Positions 7,471 to 14,775 of a stretch of 35,664 nucleotides of DNA are shown one piece after another. The position numbers were made by a program, and so were the translations under genes. The notes beneath the pieces are model-generated. The model was not told where the DNA came from. It saw nothing but the letters and a program-made list of their open reading frames with translations, and made no database searches. Positions within the stretch are counted from its first letter, which is position 1. Each line of letters starts with the position of its first letter. The stretch is from Candidatus Margulisiibacteriota bacterium (GTDB lineage Bacteria; Margulisbacteria; WOR-1; O2-12-FULL-45-9; XYB2-FULL-48-7): NCBI GenBank assembly GCA_018822365.1, contig JAHJKL010000029.1, positions 1-35,664 on the forward strand, given 5' to 3'.

Positions 7471-7896
7471 TCACAGCTTCTCCCAGCTTTCAACCTTTCC
7501 GGTTATAACTTTAAATATCGGATTTGGGACTAATCTCATTGTTCGTTTATTATACCCTGTTCCCAGGCGCCGCTTCAACTTTCGCCGCAAATGACGGCGC
7601 TCATATTCAAGCTGCCCTTTGTTTACGGTAATGACCCGGCGGATCAGTCCCGGCTCAACGATCTTTGTCCGGTCAAAAACAAAACCCCGCCCATCCGCTT
7701 CCCGCCGAATAAAAGATAAGTATGCGCCAATTGTTTTAAGGGGATCCTTCGCCGCCCGAAACCTCGTTAGCTGGGGATGGCGCTTATAGCCGGTGGTTTT
7801 TCCTTGCAAAACCTTCTGCGCCAAAAGCCCCTCCCGCCAGAGAGCGACCAGCCCTTTACCGTCGAGATATTTTGGATGGAGGCTCCACAATCGCAT
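7471..7896 (-). CDS. Pyrimidine dimer DNA glycosylase family protein (T4 endonuclease V-like)
   Basis: Predicted base-excision repair enzyme of the Pyr_excise family (PF03013). 141 residues. The N-terminus MRLWSLHPKYLDGKGLVALW, followed by REGLLAQKVL and GYKRHPQLTRF, is the family's signature block. The downstream part is rich in basic residues (about 98-118), in keeping with DNA binding. Bacterial members are often annotated only as hypothetical; activity on UV dimers is known for the phage enzyme and inferred here. The promoter is an extended -10 (TG-A-TATCAT) ending 6 bases before the start, within a perfect inverted repeat. A YjbQ remnant follows in frame. Confidence 0.82.
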   Translation of the reverse strand: MRLWSLHPKYLDGKGLVALWREGLLAQKVLQGKTTGYKRHPQLTRFRAAKDPLKTIGAYLSFIRREADGRGFVFDRTKIVEPGLIRRVITVNKGQLEYERRHLRRKLKRRLGTGYNKRTMRLVPNPIFKVITGKVESWEKL

Positions 7897-7900
7897 AGGA

Positions 7901-7923
7901 AAATGATATCACAGTTATCATTT
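7901..7923. promoter_or_regulatory. Inverted repeat overlapping the glycosylase promoter
   Basis: AAATGATA (7901-7908), seven bases, TATCATTT (7916-7923): perfect 8-base arms. The left arm read on the minus strand supplies the glycosylase -10 (TATCAT, preceded by TGA). The right arm supplies the mirror-image TATCAT on the plus strand. It may be an operator for a dimeric repressor or a symmetric divergent promoter. Confidence 0.5.
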
Positions 7924-7934
7924 AAAGAAGAAGT

Positions 7935-7961
7935 GAAATTTTGCCAAAAACCTGCCGATAT
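7935..7961 (+). promoter_or_regulatory. Sigma-28 (FliA)-type promoter candidate
   Basis: GAAATTTT, 11 bases, GCCGATAT. This compares with the flagellar sigma-28 consensus TAAAGTTT-N11-GCCGATAA: 6 of 8 and 7 of 8 matches with exact spacing. It is intergenic and is followed about 100 bases later by an intrinsic terminator. No flagellar gene is in the window, so the match is from sequence only. Confidence 0.5.
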
Positions 7962-7988
7962 ATAGGTAGAAGCGTAAGACATACCTTT

Positions 7989-8018
7989 TCCGCCATAGGC
8001 GGACCCGCCCTGGGCGGG
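7989..8018. repeat. Tandem short palindromes
   Basis: TCCGCC-ATA-GGCGGA (7989-8003) is immediately followed by CCCGCC-CTG-GGCGGG (8004-8018). Paired GC-rich palindromes of this kind are common dispersed elements in uncultivated-lineage genomes. Here they would form two hairpins inside the putative small RNA. No second copy is seen in this window. Confidence 0.5.
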
Positions 8019-8038
8019 CACTTCTGTCGAGACAAATT

Positions 8039-8069
8039 AACCGGGAACGCCTGTTTTCCCGGTTTTTTT
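8039..8069 (+). terminator. Intrinsic terminator before the 8087 gene
   Basis: Stem AACCGGGAA (8039-8047) and TTCCCGGTT (8056-8064), 8-base loop, T-run 8063-8069. It is a strong rightward terminator with no rightward coding gene upstream of it, which is the main reason to suspect a non-coding transcript. Confidence 0.85.
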
Positions 8070-8086
8070 GTATCTTTAGGGCAGAT

Positions 8087-8515
8087 ATGAAAATAAAGTT
8101 TAATAATCCGATCGATCCTAGAGGCCGCTGTTTTGTTTTTAAGCCGGCCGCCGCGCTGCAATTCAAAGGCTCATTTGTCCTGACCAACCGCAACCTTCAC
8201 GATTTTCTCGCGTTAAACCCCGATTTTTCCGGGAAATTTGTTTTTGACCTGCGGACGAAAATACTGGCCCTTGCCGCTGGAGAAGATACTCCGCACCGCA
8301 GCATCGCCCGCTCCCTAACTGAAGACATTTCCAGGAACGAAATGGTCGGAGCTTTTCTTGATCTAAACAGGTCAGCCGATGGGTTCAAAATTGAGCTTTA
8401 TGGCGATTCCGGTTATTTCGGACGACCGTCAGGCAAGGAGTTAAAACTTGTGGCCGATCATCTGGCGGAATTGTTCGGATCGGCAGGAGTAGCCGGCTTA
8501 TCGATTGCTCATTAG
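8087..8515 (+). CDS. Hypothetical protein (142 aa)
   Basis: I do not recognise this protein. It is 142 residues, with no signal peptide and no membrane span. It is a mix of short beta strands (FVFDLRTKILALAAG, FKIELYGDSGYFG) and a C-terminal amphipathic helix (GKELKLVADHLAELFG), so it is probably a small globular cytoplasmic protein. AGGG at about 8077-8080 lies 6 bases before ATG 8087. It follows the putative small RNA and terminator by 17 bases and could be controlled by read-through. Its stop codon overlaps the stop of the leftward gene by 3 bases. Codon use resembles the neighbours, supporting a real gene. Confidence 0.7.
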   Translation: MKIKFNNPIDPRGRCFVFKPAAALQFKGSFVLTNRNLHDFLALNPDFSGKFVFDLRTKILALAAGEDTPHRSIARSLTEDISRNEMVGAFLDLNRSADGFKIELYGDSGYFGRPSGKELKLVADHLAELFGSAGVAGLSIAH

Positions 8516-8982
8516 TCGGTCAACCAGGCGGGCGGGACATTGTCAGAATTATCCCCTGTTTCGCCGGGTATCACCGTTTTGATCTGTCTGGGCTGATAAT
8601 ATACCGTCCTTTTCACTCTTTTCGGTTTTTCCGCCAAACTGATCTTCGCCTTAAGGTCAGCGATCTCTTTTTCATGCCTCGCTTTGATGAACTTGATCTC
8701 TTCCGCTTGTTTCAGATTTAAAGCAATGACCTCTTCCTCATGCTTCGCCATGATCACTGAAATATCGGGTTTCCCGGTCGCCTCTTCTTCGATCCTGGGG
8801 ATCGGCTCCCACATCCGGCCGTTGTATCGCCAGCTCTGGCCGGTCTCGGTATCGACCATCATGAAAGAACTCCCGCCCCAAAAGCCTGCCTTTTCCATAA
8901 AGATCCGGTATCGGTCCGGATTGGCGTGGGTTGCGGCAGCGGATATTAACAGCAGTAATAAGATCAGAAATACTTTTTTCAT
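8512..8982 (-). CDS. Hypothetical secreted/periplasmic protein with a coiled-coil segment
   Basis: 156 residues with a signal peptide (1-20, ending THA). The N-terminal domain (RYRIFMEKAGFWGG, then MMVDTETGQSWRYNGRMWEP, about 23-62) resembles the short tryptophan-rich repeats that describe a value held in a 'DTETG' strand. Next comes a charged helix (about 75-118: HEEEVIALNLKQAEEIKF, KARHEKEIADLKAKISLAEK), probably a coiled coil, and a basic/polar tail. There is no lipobox cysteine. Start support is a GGGGGG-AAGC run just before ATG. No function can be assigned. Confidence 0.75.
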   Translation of the reverse strand: MKKVFLILLLLLISAAATHANPDRYRIFMEKAGFWGGSSFMMVDTETGQSWRYNGRMWEPIPRIEEEATGKPDISVIMAKHEEEVIALNLKQAEEIKFIKARHEKEIADLKAKISLAEKPKRVKRTVYYQPRQIKTVIPGETGDNSDNVPPAWLTD

Positions 8983-9024
8983 GAGCTTCCCCCCTAATAA
9001 ACCTTCAGCCTGACGCTTTCTAGT

Positions 9025-10395
9025 TTACTTGCCTTCTTTTTTCATCGCCGCGAGAATGTCGTCGATCCCAAACCCGTATTTCTGGGGCCTGGTCGCTGCT
9101 GGCGGCGATTCCTTTCTTTCGGCAAGCGGGGCTCTGGGCCGCTCAGGTTGATTTTGTGGTCTCCTGAAGCCGGACTGTCTGGCAGGACGTTGAGGCCGAT
9201 GGGACGGACTATTCCCTCTGCGAGGCTGAAAATGCCGCGAAGGAGGAGACGAGCTCCCCCGGTCAAAACCTTCGGTCATGATCTCGGGATGACGGCCAAC
9301 TGGAATGCTTAGCTTCATCATCCGTTCAATACTGCGGAATTCCTTCTCCTGGTCCGGGGTCGCCAGCGAGATCGCTTTACCTTCGCTGCCGGCGCGGGCG
9401 GTCCGCCCGATCCGGTGAACATAGTTCTCGCTGTCATCTGGCAGGTCAAAATTAACCACCAGCTCGATCCCTTTTACATCAATGCCACGGGCGGCAATGT
9501 CGGTCGCGACTAAAACCCGGTACTTTCCTCTCTTGAACCCTTCCAGCGCCTCCCGGCGCTGGGCCAGAGAGCGGTCGGAATGAATATCAGCCGCGTTAAT
9601 ACGCCGGGACTGCAGGTCGCGGGCAACCCGGAAAGCCCCTCTTTTGGTCCGGCAAAAAACCAGGACCGTCCCCCGGTACTGTTCCAGAAGCTTGCAAAGC
9701 ATCGGCAGTTTTGCTTCTTTCCTGACAATAAATACTTCCTGGGAAACTTTTTCAGCCGCTGTTCCCGGAGGAGCAACCTCGATCCGAATTGGGAGCTTCA
9801 TATATTTTGACGCGACCCGGACGATCTCAACCGGCATGGTCGCGGAAAAAAGCATTGTTTGTTTCTCGCGCGGAACTGTCTTCAAAACCTGTTCGATCTG
9901 GGGGGCAAAACCCATGTCGAGCATCCGGTCAGCTTCGTCCAGGACCACGATCCTGGCGTCACCCAGGTAAACGTTCCCCTGGCTAAGATGATCGATCAAA
10001 CGGCCCGGTGTCGCAATGATAATGCGCGCCTGGCGGCGAAGGGCCTGGATCTGTCTTTCCATAGAAGCGCCACCGATCAGGACCGCCGGCCTGACATTGT
10101 AAGCCTGGCAAAATAAGCGGAGACTCTCTTCAACCTGCAGAGCTAATTCACGGGTTGGGACCAGGATCAACCCTTTCCCCTGTTCTGTCGCTAGCCGTTG
10201 GATCATTGGAATACCGAATGCGAGTGTTTTACCGGTACCGGTCTGGGCGATCCCGACCAGGTCTTTTCCCTCGACCGCGACCGGAATAGCTTTGTGCTGG
10301 ATCGGGGTTGGGGTAGTAAATTTAAGTTTTTCCAGAACTCCCAATGTCTTGGGAGCCAGGCCAAGCCCGTAAAACGTCAGATTTTCGTTGTTCAT
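9025..10395 (-). CDS. DEAD-box RNA helicase (RhlE-like)
   Basis: ATP-dependent RNA helicase, probably acting in ribosome assembly or RNA decay. 456 residues. The Q motif has Q33 (TPIQ), motif I is AQTGTGKT (50-57), Ia PTRELALQ (80-87), II DEAD (153-156), III SAT (184-186) and VI HRIGRTAR (about 328-335). From about residue 365 the tail is rich in Arg, Pro, Gln and Ser (RRGNSPSHRPQRPARQSGF), an unstructured RNA-binding extension as in RhlE/CsdA-type enzymes. Its promoter has TATAAT ending 6 bases before ATG and lies just past the P-type ATPase stop. RhlE is the best subgroup guess but is not certain. Confidence 0.95.
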   Translation of the reverse strand: MNNENLTFYGLGLAPKTLGVLEKLKFTTPTPIQHKAIPVAVEGKDLVGIAQTGTGKTLAFGIPMIQRLATEQGKGLILVPTRELALQVEESLRLFCQAYNVRPAVLIGGASMERQIQALRRQARIIIATPGRLIDHLSQGNVYLGDARIVVLDEADRMLDMGFAPQIEQVLKTVPREKQTMLFSATMPVEIVRVASKYMKLPIRIEVAPPGTAAEKVSQEVFIVRKEAKLPMLCKLLEQYRGTVLVFCRTKRGAFRVARDLQSRRINAADIHSDRSLAQRREALEGFKRGKYRVLVATDIAARGIDVKGIELVVNFDLPDDSENYVHRIGRTARAGSEGKAISLATPDQEKEFRSIERMMKLSIPVGRHPEIMTEGFDRGSSSPPSRHFQPRRGNSPSHRPQRPARQSGFRRPQNQPERPRAPLAERKESPPAATRPQKYGFGIDDILAAMKKEGK

Positions 10396-10401
10396 ACGAC
10401 T

Positions 10402-10430
10402 ATTATAGCTCTTTTATCAATGATAATCAA
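10402..10430 (-). promoter_or_regulatory. Promoter of the DEAD-box helicase gene (probably leaderless)
   Basis: -35 TTGATT (10430-10425), 17-base spacer, -10 TATAAT (10407-10402), then 6 bases to ATG at 10395. No ribosome-binding site can fit after the expected start of transcription. Confidence 0.6.
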
Positions 10431-12976
10431 ACTGAACACCTTGGTGATTTTCGATTCAACAGTTTCAAACCCTCAAACCAGGTCAAACTGGCTACTCCAC
10501 CCAAAAAAGCAATTATCAGGTCGTTCACAGATAATATCTCAAAATGGAACAGATCTCTAAAGAAAGGAAAATAAATAGCCGAAAAAAGAGCAAGCAGTGT
10601 TCCAAAAACCACCAGCCAAAGAGCGAGATTCTTCTTCCTGACGATATAAGTAATGTTCTGTGTCCAGGAAAGATTGGTCAGGATCAACATTAAATTGGCA
10701 AAAACCATGGTCGCAAAGGTCAGCGTCCGGGCTTCAGCCGCGCTTTTTCCCAGGAGAAGAGCCAGCAGAAAAATGATCATAACAACGGCTAATACGCTTA
10801 ACCCCTGAAGAAGACTAATGGCTAAAGCATTCCGGTCAAAAAGCCGGTCTGATAATGAGCGAGGGGGACGCGTCATGAGCCCCTCTTCTTCAGGTTCCGC
10901 TTCAAAAACAGTCGAACAGGCGGGATCGATGATCAATTCTAAGAAAGCAATGTGAGCTGGCAAAAGAACGATCGGCAGCTGGAAAAGGACCGGCAGGAGC
11001 GACATTCCCGCGATGGGAACATGGACGGCAAAAATATAGGCGATCGCTTTTTTCAGGTTCTCATAGATCCGCCTCCCCAGCCTGACCGCTGTCACGATCG
11101 AAGAAAAATCATCGTTAAGCAGGACCAGGTCGGCCGATTCGCGGGCGACATCGGTCCCCCGCTCCCCCATCGCCACTCCAATATGTGCCGATTTCAAAGC
11201 AGGGGCATCGTTAACCCCGTCGCCGGTCATCGCGACCACTTCATTATTCGCTTTGAGAGCGCTGACAATGTTATATTTCTGTTCAGGGACTACCCTGGCA
11301 AAAATATTAATTTCGCGGATCCTTTCCTGCAGTTCAAGCTGCGCCATTTTCTGAAGTTCCAATCCTGTAATCGCCTGGCCGGGATTCTTCAGGCCGATCT
11401 GTCTGGCAATAAATTTTGCGGTCCCAGGATAATCGCCGGTGATCATGATAACCCGCATCCCGGCCGCGTAACATTCTTTAATCGCCGCCGGTACTGTTTC
11501 CCTTATTGGATCGGCAAAACCGATCAACCCGATAAATTGGAAGGCAAAGTCATGCTGCCCTTCGGGAAGGGCGGTTTTCTGGAACGATGCTTTTGCCACG
11601 CCCAACAAGCGCAGCCCTTTCTCGGCCAAAGCCGCGACATCTCCGGCCAGGGTTTCTTTCTGGTCGGCCGAAAAGTGACAAAGATCAGCGATCGCTTCCG
11701 GCGCCCCTTTGGCGGCGATCACAAAACTTTGCTGATCGGGAGACTCCCAAACGTGCGATAAAGCCATCAGCTCTTTGGAAAGAGGATATTCCCTGATCAG
11801 TTTCCAGCGATGATGAATATGCTCGGTATTGGTCAGCCAGAGTTCGCCTCGCGCTTTGATCTCTTTTTCGATCGGATCAAAAGGGTCAGCTTGGCTCGCC
11901 AACAAAGAAAACTCCATTAAGTCGTGAAATCTTTCATCCAGCTGTTTAAGCCCCTTGGTTTCACGGTGCTCCCCGTTGCAATAAAGTGAGCTCAAGGTCA
12001 TTTTGTTATCGGTCAGCGTACCGGTCTTGTCGACGCAAAGAACGGTAGCCGCACCCAGGGTCTCAATAGCCGGCATCTGGCGGGTTAGGATCTGCCTTTT
12101 GGAAAGCCGCCAGGCCCCAAGGGTTAAAAAGATCACCAGGACAACCGAAAACTCTTCGGGGAGCATCGCCATGCTCAAAGTAAGCCCGGCTAAAAATCCG
12201 TTGATCCAGTTCCCCCGGGTCAAGCCATAGACGACAACAACGACCGCGCACAGAAAAAGTCCTACCAGAGCAAACATTCTAATGATCCTTGATGTCTCGT
12301 TCTGCAGAAGGGTAGATTCTTCTTTGATCGACTCTAAGGTTTTTCCTATTTTGCCGATCTCCGTTTTTACTCCGGTCGCAAACACCTCCCCCAACCCATG
12401 ACCCTGAACGATCATTGTGCCTGAATAAACAAAGGGGAGCCCCTCTCCACCGGCTTGTTTCGGCCCGCTTTTCCCGTCCCACTCGCTTTTACCAACCGAA
12501 AGCGACTCCCCGGTCAGCAGGGACTCGTCAAGCATTAAATTACTATTGAAAATGACATTTGCATCGGCCGGTACCCGGTCTCCCTCGTGCAAGACAATGA
12601 TATCTCCCCTAACCACTTCCCGACCATGGATCCTTTTTCGAACTCCGCCGCGAATGACCAGCGCTCTCGGAGAAGATAAATTTCGGAGCGCTTCTAAGGC
12701 ATGTTCGGTCTTTCGCTCCTGATACAAAGTAATGCCGATAACAACCAGCACAAAGGTCATCAGCATCAGGGCATCCTTAAATTCGCCAAGAAGAAAATAG
12801 ATGGCACCGGCGGCCAGAAGGAGCGTCAGCATCGGTTCGCGAATGACGTTCCAGAGGGATTGCAAAAATCTGCGCTGTTTTTGGGAGGGGAGTTCGTTAT
12901 AACCTTCGATCTTCAGCTTTTTTGCTGCTTCTTTTTCTGAAAGGCCTTTAATATTCTGCAGCAGTGCTTCTTTCAT
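10427..12976 (-). CDS. P-type cation-transporting ATPase
   Basis: 849-residue ion pump. The N-terminal cation-ATPase domain (GLSEKEAAKKL, 11-21) is followed by the actuator motif TGES (155-158), the phosphorylated Asp316 in DKTGT, the MITGD and TGDGVNDAP motifs of the P domain (about 510-620), and paired C-terminal membrane spans. Membrane helix 4 carries MLPEEFSV (271-278) where SERCA has PEGL. Helix 6 carries ELIIDPACSTVFEAEP, the block typical of a bacterial P2-like group. The heavy-metal CPx motif is absent, so a heavy-metal pump is unlikely. Ca2+ is possible but the ion is not determined. There are no metal-binding N-terminal domains. It is a single-gene unit upstream of the helicase. 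Confidence 0.92.
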   Translation of the reverse strand: MKEALLQNIKGLSEKEAAKKLKIEGYNELPSQKQRRFLQSLWNVIREPMLTLLLAAGAIYFLLGEFKDALMLMTFVLVVIGITLYQERKTEHALEALRNLSSPRALVIRGGVRKRIHGREVVRGDIIVLHEGDRVPADANVIFNSNLMLDESLLTGESLSVGKSEWDGKSGPKQAGGEGLPFVYSGTMIVQGHGLGEVFATGVKTEIGKIGKTLESIKEESTLLQNETSRIIRMFALVGLFLCAVVVVVYGLTRGNWINGFLAGLTLSMAMLPEEFSVVLVIFLTLGAWRLSKRQILTRQMPAIETLGAATVLCVDKTGTLTDNKMTLSSLYCNGEHRETKGLKQLDERFHDLMEFSLLASQADPFDPIEKEIKARGELWLTNTEHIHHRWKLIREYPLSKELMALSHVWESPDQQSFVIAAKGAPEAIADLCHFSADQKETLAGDVAALAEKGLRLLGVAKASFQKTALPEGQHDFAFQFIGLIGFADPIRETVPAAIKECYAAGMRVIMITGDYPGTAKFIARQIGLKNPGQAITGLELQKMAQLELQERIREINIFARVVPEQKYNIVSALKANNEVVAMTGDGVNDAPALKSAHIGVAMGERGTDVARESADLVLLNDDFSSIVTAVRLGRRIYENLKKAIAYIFAVHVPIAGMSLLPVLFQLPIVLLPAHIAFLELIIDPACSTVFEAEPEEEGLMTRPPRSLSDRLFDRNALAISLLQGLSVLAVVMIIFLLALLLGKSAAEARTLTFATMVFANLMLILTNLSWTQNITYIVRKKNLALWLVVFGTLLALFSAIYFPFFRDLFHFEILSVNDLIIAFLGGVASLTWFEGLKLLNRKSPRCSV

Positions 12977-12983
12977 TCAGGTA

Positions 12984-13012
12984 ATGATATCAAATTAACC
13001 GCTCCCGCTCAA
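12984..13012 (-). promoter_or_regulatory. Promoter of the P-type ATPase gene (probably leaderless)
   Basis: -35 TTGAGC (13012-13007), 17-base spacer, extended -10 TG-A-TATCAT (box 12989-12984), then 7 bases to ATG at 12976. The same TGATATCAT sequence drives the pyrimidine-dimer glycosylase gene. Confidence 0.55.
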
Positions 13013-13016
13013 ACAA

Positions 13017-13047
13017 GAAGGGTCCCAACTTAACGTCGGGACCCTTC
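13017..13047 (-). terminator. Intrinsic terminator after the glutamate-synthase-like gene
   Basis: Ten-base perfect stem GAAGGGTCCC (13017-13026) and GGGACCCTTC (13038-13047), 11-base loop. On the minus strand it is followed by TTGTTTG, a weak T-tract. It lies 21 bases after the stop of the 13069 gene and just before the ATPase promoter. Confidence 0.7.
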
Positions 13048-13068
13048 TCCTGCAATTAAAACAATTAT

Positions 13069-14649
13069 TTAGGCTAAAATCCGATCACAGATCTCTTTAT
13101 CAAGGTCCATGACGTAAGGAATGCCGGTCACCTGTGTACATTCTTGGGTCAAGGAAACAAGATCATCGCGGGTCAGGTAAGAGAGAGCAAATTTCCTCTC
13201 CCCAGCCATGAACTGGCGGAGCCCGGTTGCTAAACGATCAACGTAAGAGTACATCGCAACCGCTCCCAACGGAATCTTCTTAAAGTCCTTGCCATAGATC
13301 CCCTTAAGCTCTTCATATTTCACAAAGATCTCTTCGGCACTCTTCCCGTACTTGGAAACAGTATTGGGAAGTTTCCCTTCTTTAATCCACTGTTCAATGT
13401 TTTTACCAACCATCCCCGGGATCATTGTCGCCCGGCCCATGCAGACCGCTTTAACATATGGCGCTCCCATGGCTATTGCTTTGAAAATATGATCCTCCAG
13501 CGAAAAGCCACCCGCGATCGCCAGGTCAGGGACAAACTTCCCCTTGGCCCGAAGCTTCTCACACATGTCATAAGCCATCGATTGGAGATAGATCGTCGGG
13601 ATCCCCCATTCGCACATCATCCGCCAAGGGCTCATCCCGGTTCCTCCGCTAGCTCCGTCAATGGTGAGCAGGTCGATCTGATGATCGGAAGAGAACTTGA
13701 TCGCCCGGGCCAGATCAGCCGGCCGATAAGCGCCTGTCTTCAGGGTGACATATTTCGCCCCCGCCTTCCGCAAGCGGGAAACTTCGCCGGCAAAACCTTC
13801 TTCCGACACCATCCCGAGGCGGGAATGGCGCTCGAACTCTTTGATCGCCCCTTCTTCGTAGGCTTCTTCGATCGCCTTATTCTCTGGATCAGGGGCAACA
13901 ATATAGCCGCGGGATTTGAGCTGAAGAGCTCTCTCTATCGTTGGCAATTTGACCTCACCGCCAATGTCCTTGGCCCCTTGCCCCCATTTCATTTCGATAA
14001 CTTCCGCGCCGAGCTTTTCGATGGCATACTCCGGCACGCCCAGCCGACCGTCTTCAACGTTGTACTGGACCAGGATATTGCCGTAATCGCCTTTCCATTC
14101 TTGATAAAGCTTGACCCGTCGCTCCAGCTCCGGTGAATTGATGATCCGGCCATTCTTGATCTCAGCTTTCGGGTCCATACCACAGACGTTCTCGCCAACC
14201 ACGATCATGATCCCGGAGATCGCCGCGCCAATGGCAAAGCCTTCCCAGTTAACCCGGGCGATATCGGTCGAACCAAGCGCGCCGGTAAAGACCGGAACTT
14301 TCATTTTGATCTTTGGTTTGCCCGGGGCGCCAACTTCCGACTCAACATTCACGTTGGGGAATTTAGCGACATCAGGGTCCGGCGCTACGCCAACCGCCCC
14401 AACTGCCGTGCCCATAATGTTTAAATGAGAATAGTCAACCGGATAGTCTTTGGTCGATCCGGAAGTGGTCTTGCCATACGGTTGGGGATAGATCACTTCG
14501 CGGCCGCGCATGGAAGAGCGAAATACTTCGCAGTTGCCGGCACATCCGTCGAGACAAACTGAACAAAGGCCTGAACATGGAGCGACTTCCTGGATCCGGT
14601 TCTTGGAGTCGGTCGCGGTTGAACCATTGGGACGCATTAAATTACCCAT
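13069..14649 (-). CDS. FMN-binding glutamate synthase-like protein with N-terminal cysteine cluster
   Basis: 526 residues containing the FMN/glutamate-synthase catalytic domain (GltB domain 2) but no glutaminase domain. The N-terminus has C25, C29, C32, C36 and C40 (CSGLCSVCLDGCAGNC), a likely Fe-S site. The glutamate-synthase barrel is visible in KWGQGAKDIGGEVKLP (about 221-236), LTIDGASGGTGMSP (about 327-340) and IAGGFS plus KAVCMGRATMIPG near 379-410. Related proteins in clostridia and methanogens are annotated as archaeal-type or stand-alone glutamate synthase. Here it is downstream of glnA and a GAF-ANTAR regulator, which supports a role in glutamate formation. The amide or ammonia donor partner is not visible. 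Start support is AAAGGAGAG before ATG 14649. Confidence 0.85.
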   Translation of the reverse strand: MGNLMRPNGSTATDSKNRIQEVAPCSGLCSVCLDGCAGNCEVFRSSMRGREVIYPQPYGKTTSGSTKDYPVDYSHLNIMGTAVGAVGVAPDPDVAKFPNVNVESEVGAPGKPKIKMKVPVFTGALGSTDIARVNWEGFAIGAAISGIMIVVGENVCGMDPKAEIKNGRIINSPELERRVKLYQEWKGDYGNILVQYNVEDGRLGVPEYAIEKLGAEVIEMKWGQGAKDIGGEVKLPTIERALQLKSRGYIVAPDPENKAIEEAYEEGAIKEFERHSRLGMVSEEGFAGEVSRLRKAGAKYVTLKTGAYRPADLARAIKFSSDHQIDLLTIDGASGGTGMSPWRMMCEWGIPTIYLQSMAYDMCEKLRAKGKFVPDLAIAGGFSLEDHIFKAIAMGAPYVKAVCMGRATMIPGMVGKNIEQWIKEGKLPNTVSKYGKSAEEIFVKYEELKGIYGKDFKKIPLGAVAMYSYVDRLATGLRQFMAGERKFALSYLTRDDLVSLTQECTQVTGIPYVMDLDKEICDRILA

Positions 14650-14702
14650 TAAGATACTCTCCTTTAATAAAAAACATTAACCTTCTTGAGGACTTCTTCG
14701 TC

Positions 14703-14772
14703 TTGGCCGCACGTCATTGTGCGAGGCAAAAATGAGGTTTCGCAGTGATTACTTTACTAAAAAGGCGGCCAA
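14703..14772. repeat. Inverted-repeat element in the leader of the glutamate-synthase-like gene
   Basis: Terminal arms TTGGCCGC (14703-14710) and GCGGCCAA (14765-14772) enclose an imperfect palindrome (14713-14749) whose arms start GTCATTGTGCGAGG and end TTTCGCAGTGAT. This resembles the widespread GTCATTGCGAG-type palindromic repeats. On the minus-strand RNA a local hairpin CGCAC-AAUGAC-GUGCG can also form; it has a six-base loop with A1 and G4 and overlaps the outer arm, so the two folds exclude each other. The element occupies most of the 126-base gap between the ANTAR gene and this gene. Confidence 0.55.
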
Positions 14773-14775
14773 ATG

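Larger units (their letters stand above)
7968..8069 (+). ncRNA. Putative small RNA, about 100 nt, or attenuated leader of the 8087 gene
   Basis: Bounded by the sigma-28-like promoter upstream and a strong intrinsic terminator downstream, with no convincing reading frame. Pairings visible: GGTA near 7965-7968 with TACC at 7982-7985; AGAAG (7968-7972) with CTTCT (8021-8025), enclosing two GC-rich hairpins; then the terminator stem. The first two pairings overlap and cannot form together. The next gene starts 17 bases after the terminator, so it may instead be a leader controlling that gene. I do not recognise a known RNA family. Confidence 0.45.

Noticed and set aside
7471-7473. TGA between the glycosylase and the YjbQ segment as a recoded sense codon
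   Set aside because: Other genes here end in TGA normally, the glycosylase is already full length, and the tail lacks a complete YjbQ domain; a deletion scar is simpler.
7968-8069. Known structural RNAs (6S RNA, SRP RNA, tmRNA, common riboswitches) for the putative small RNA
   Set aside because: None of their conserved cores (for example the SRP tetraloop region or a c-di-GMP riboswitch core) can be seen in the sequence.
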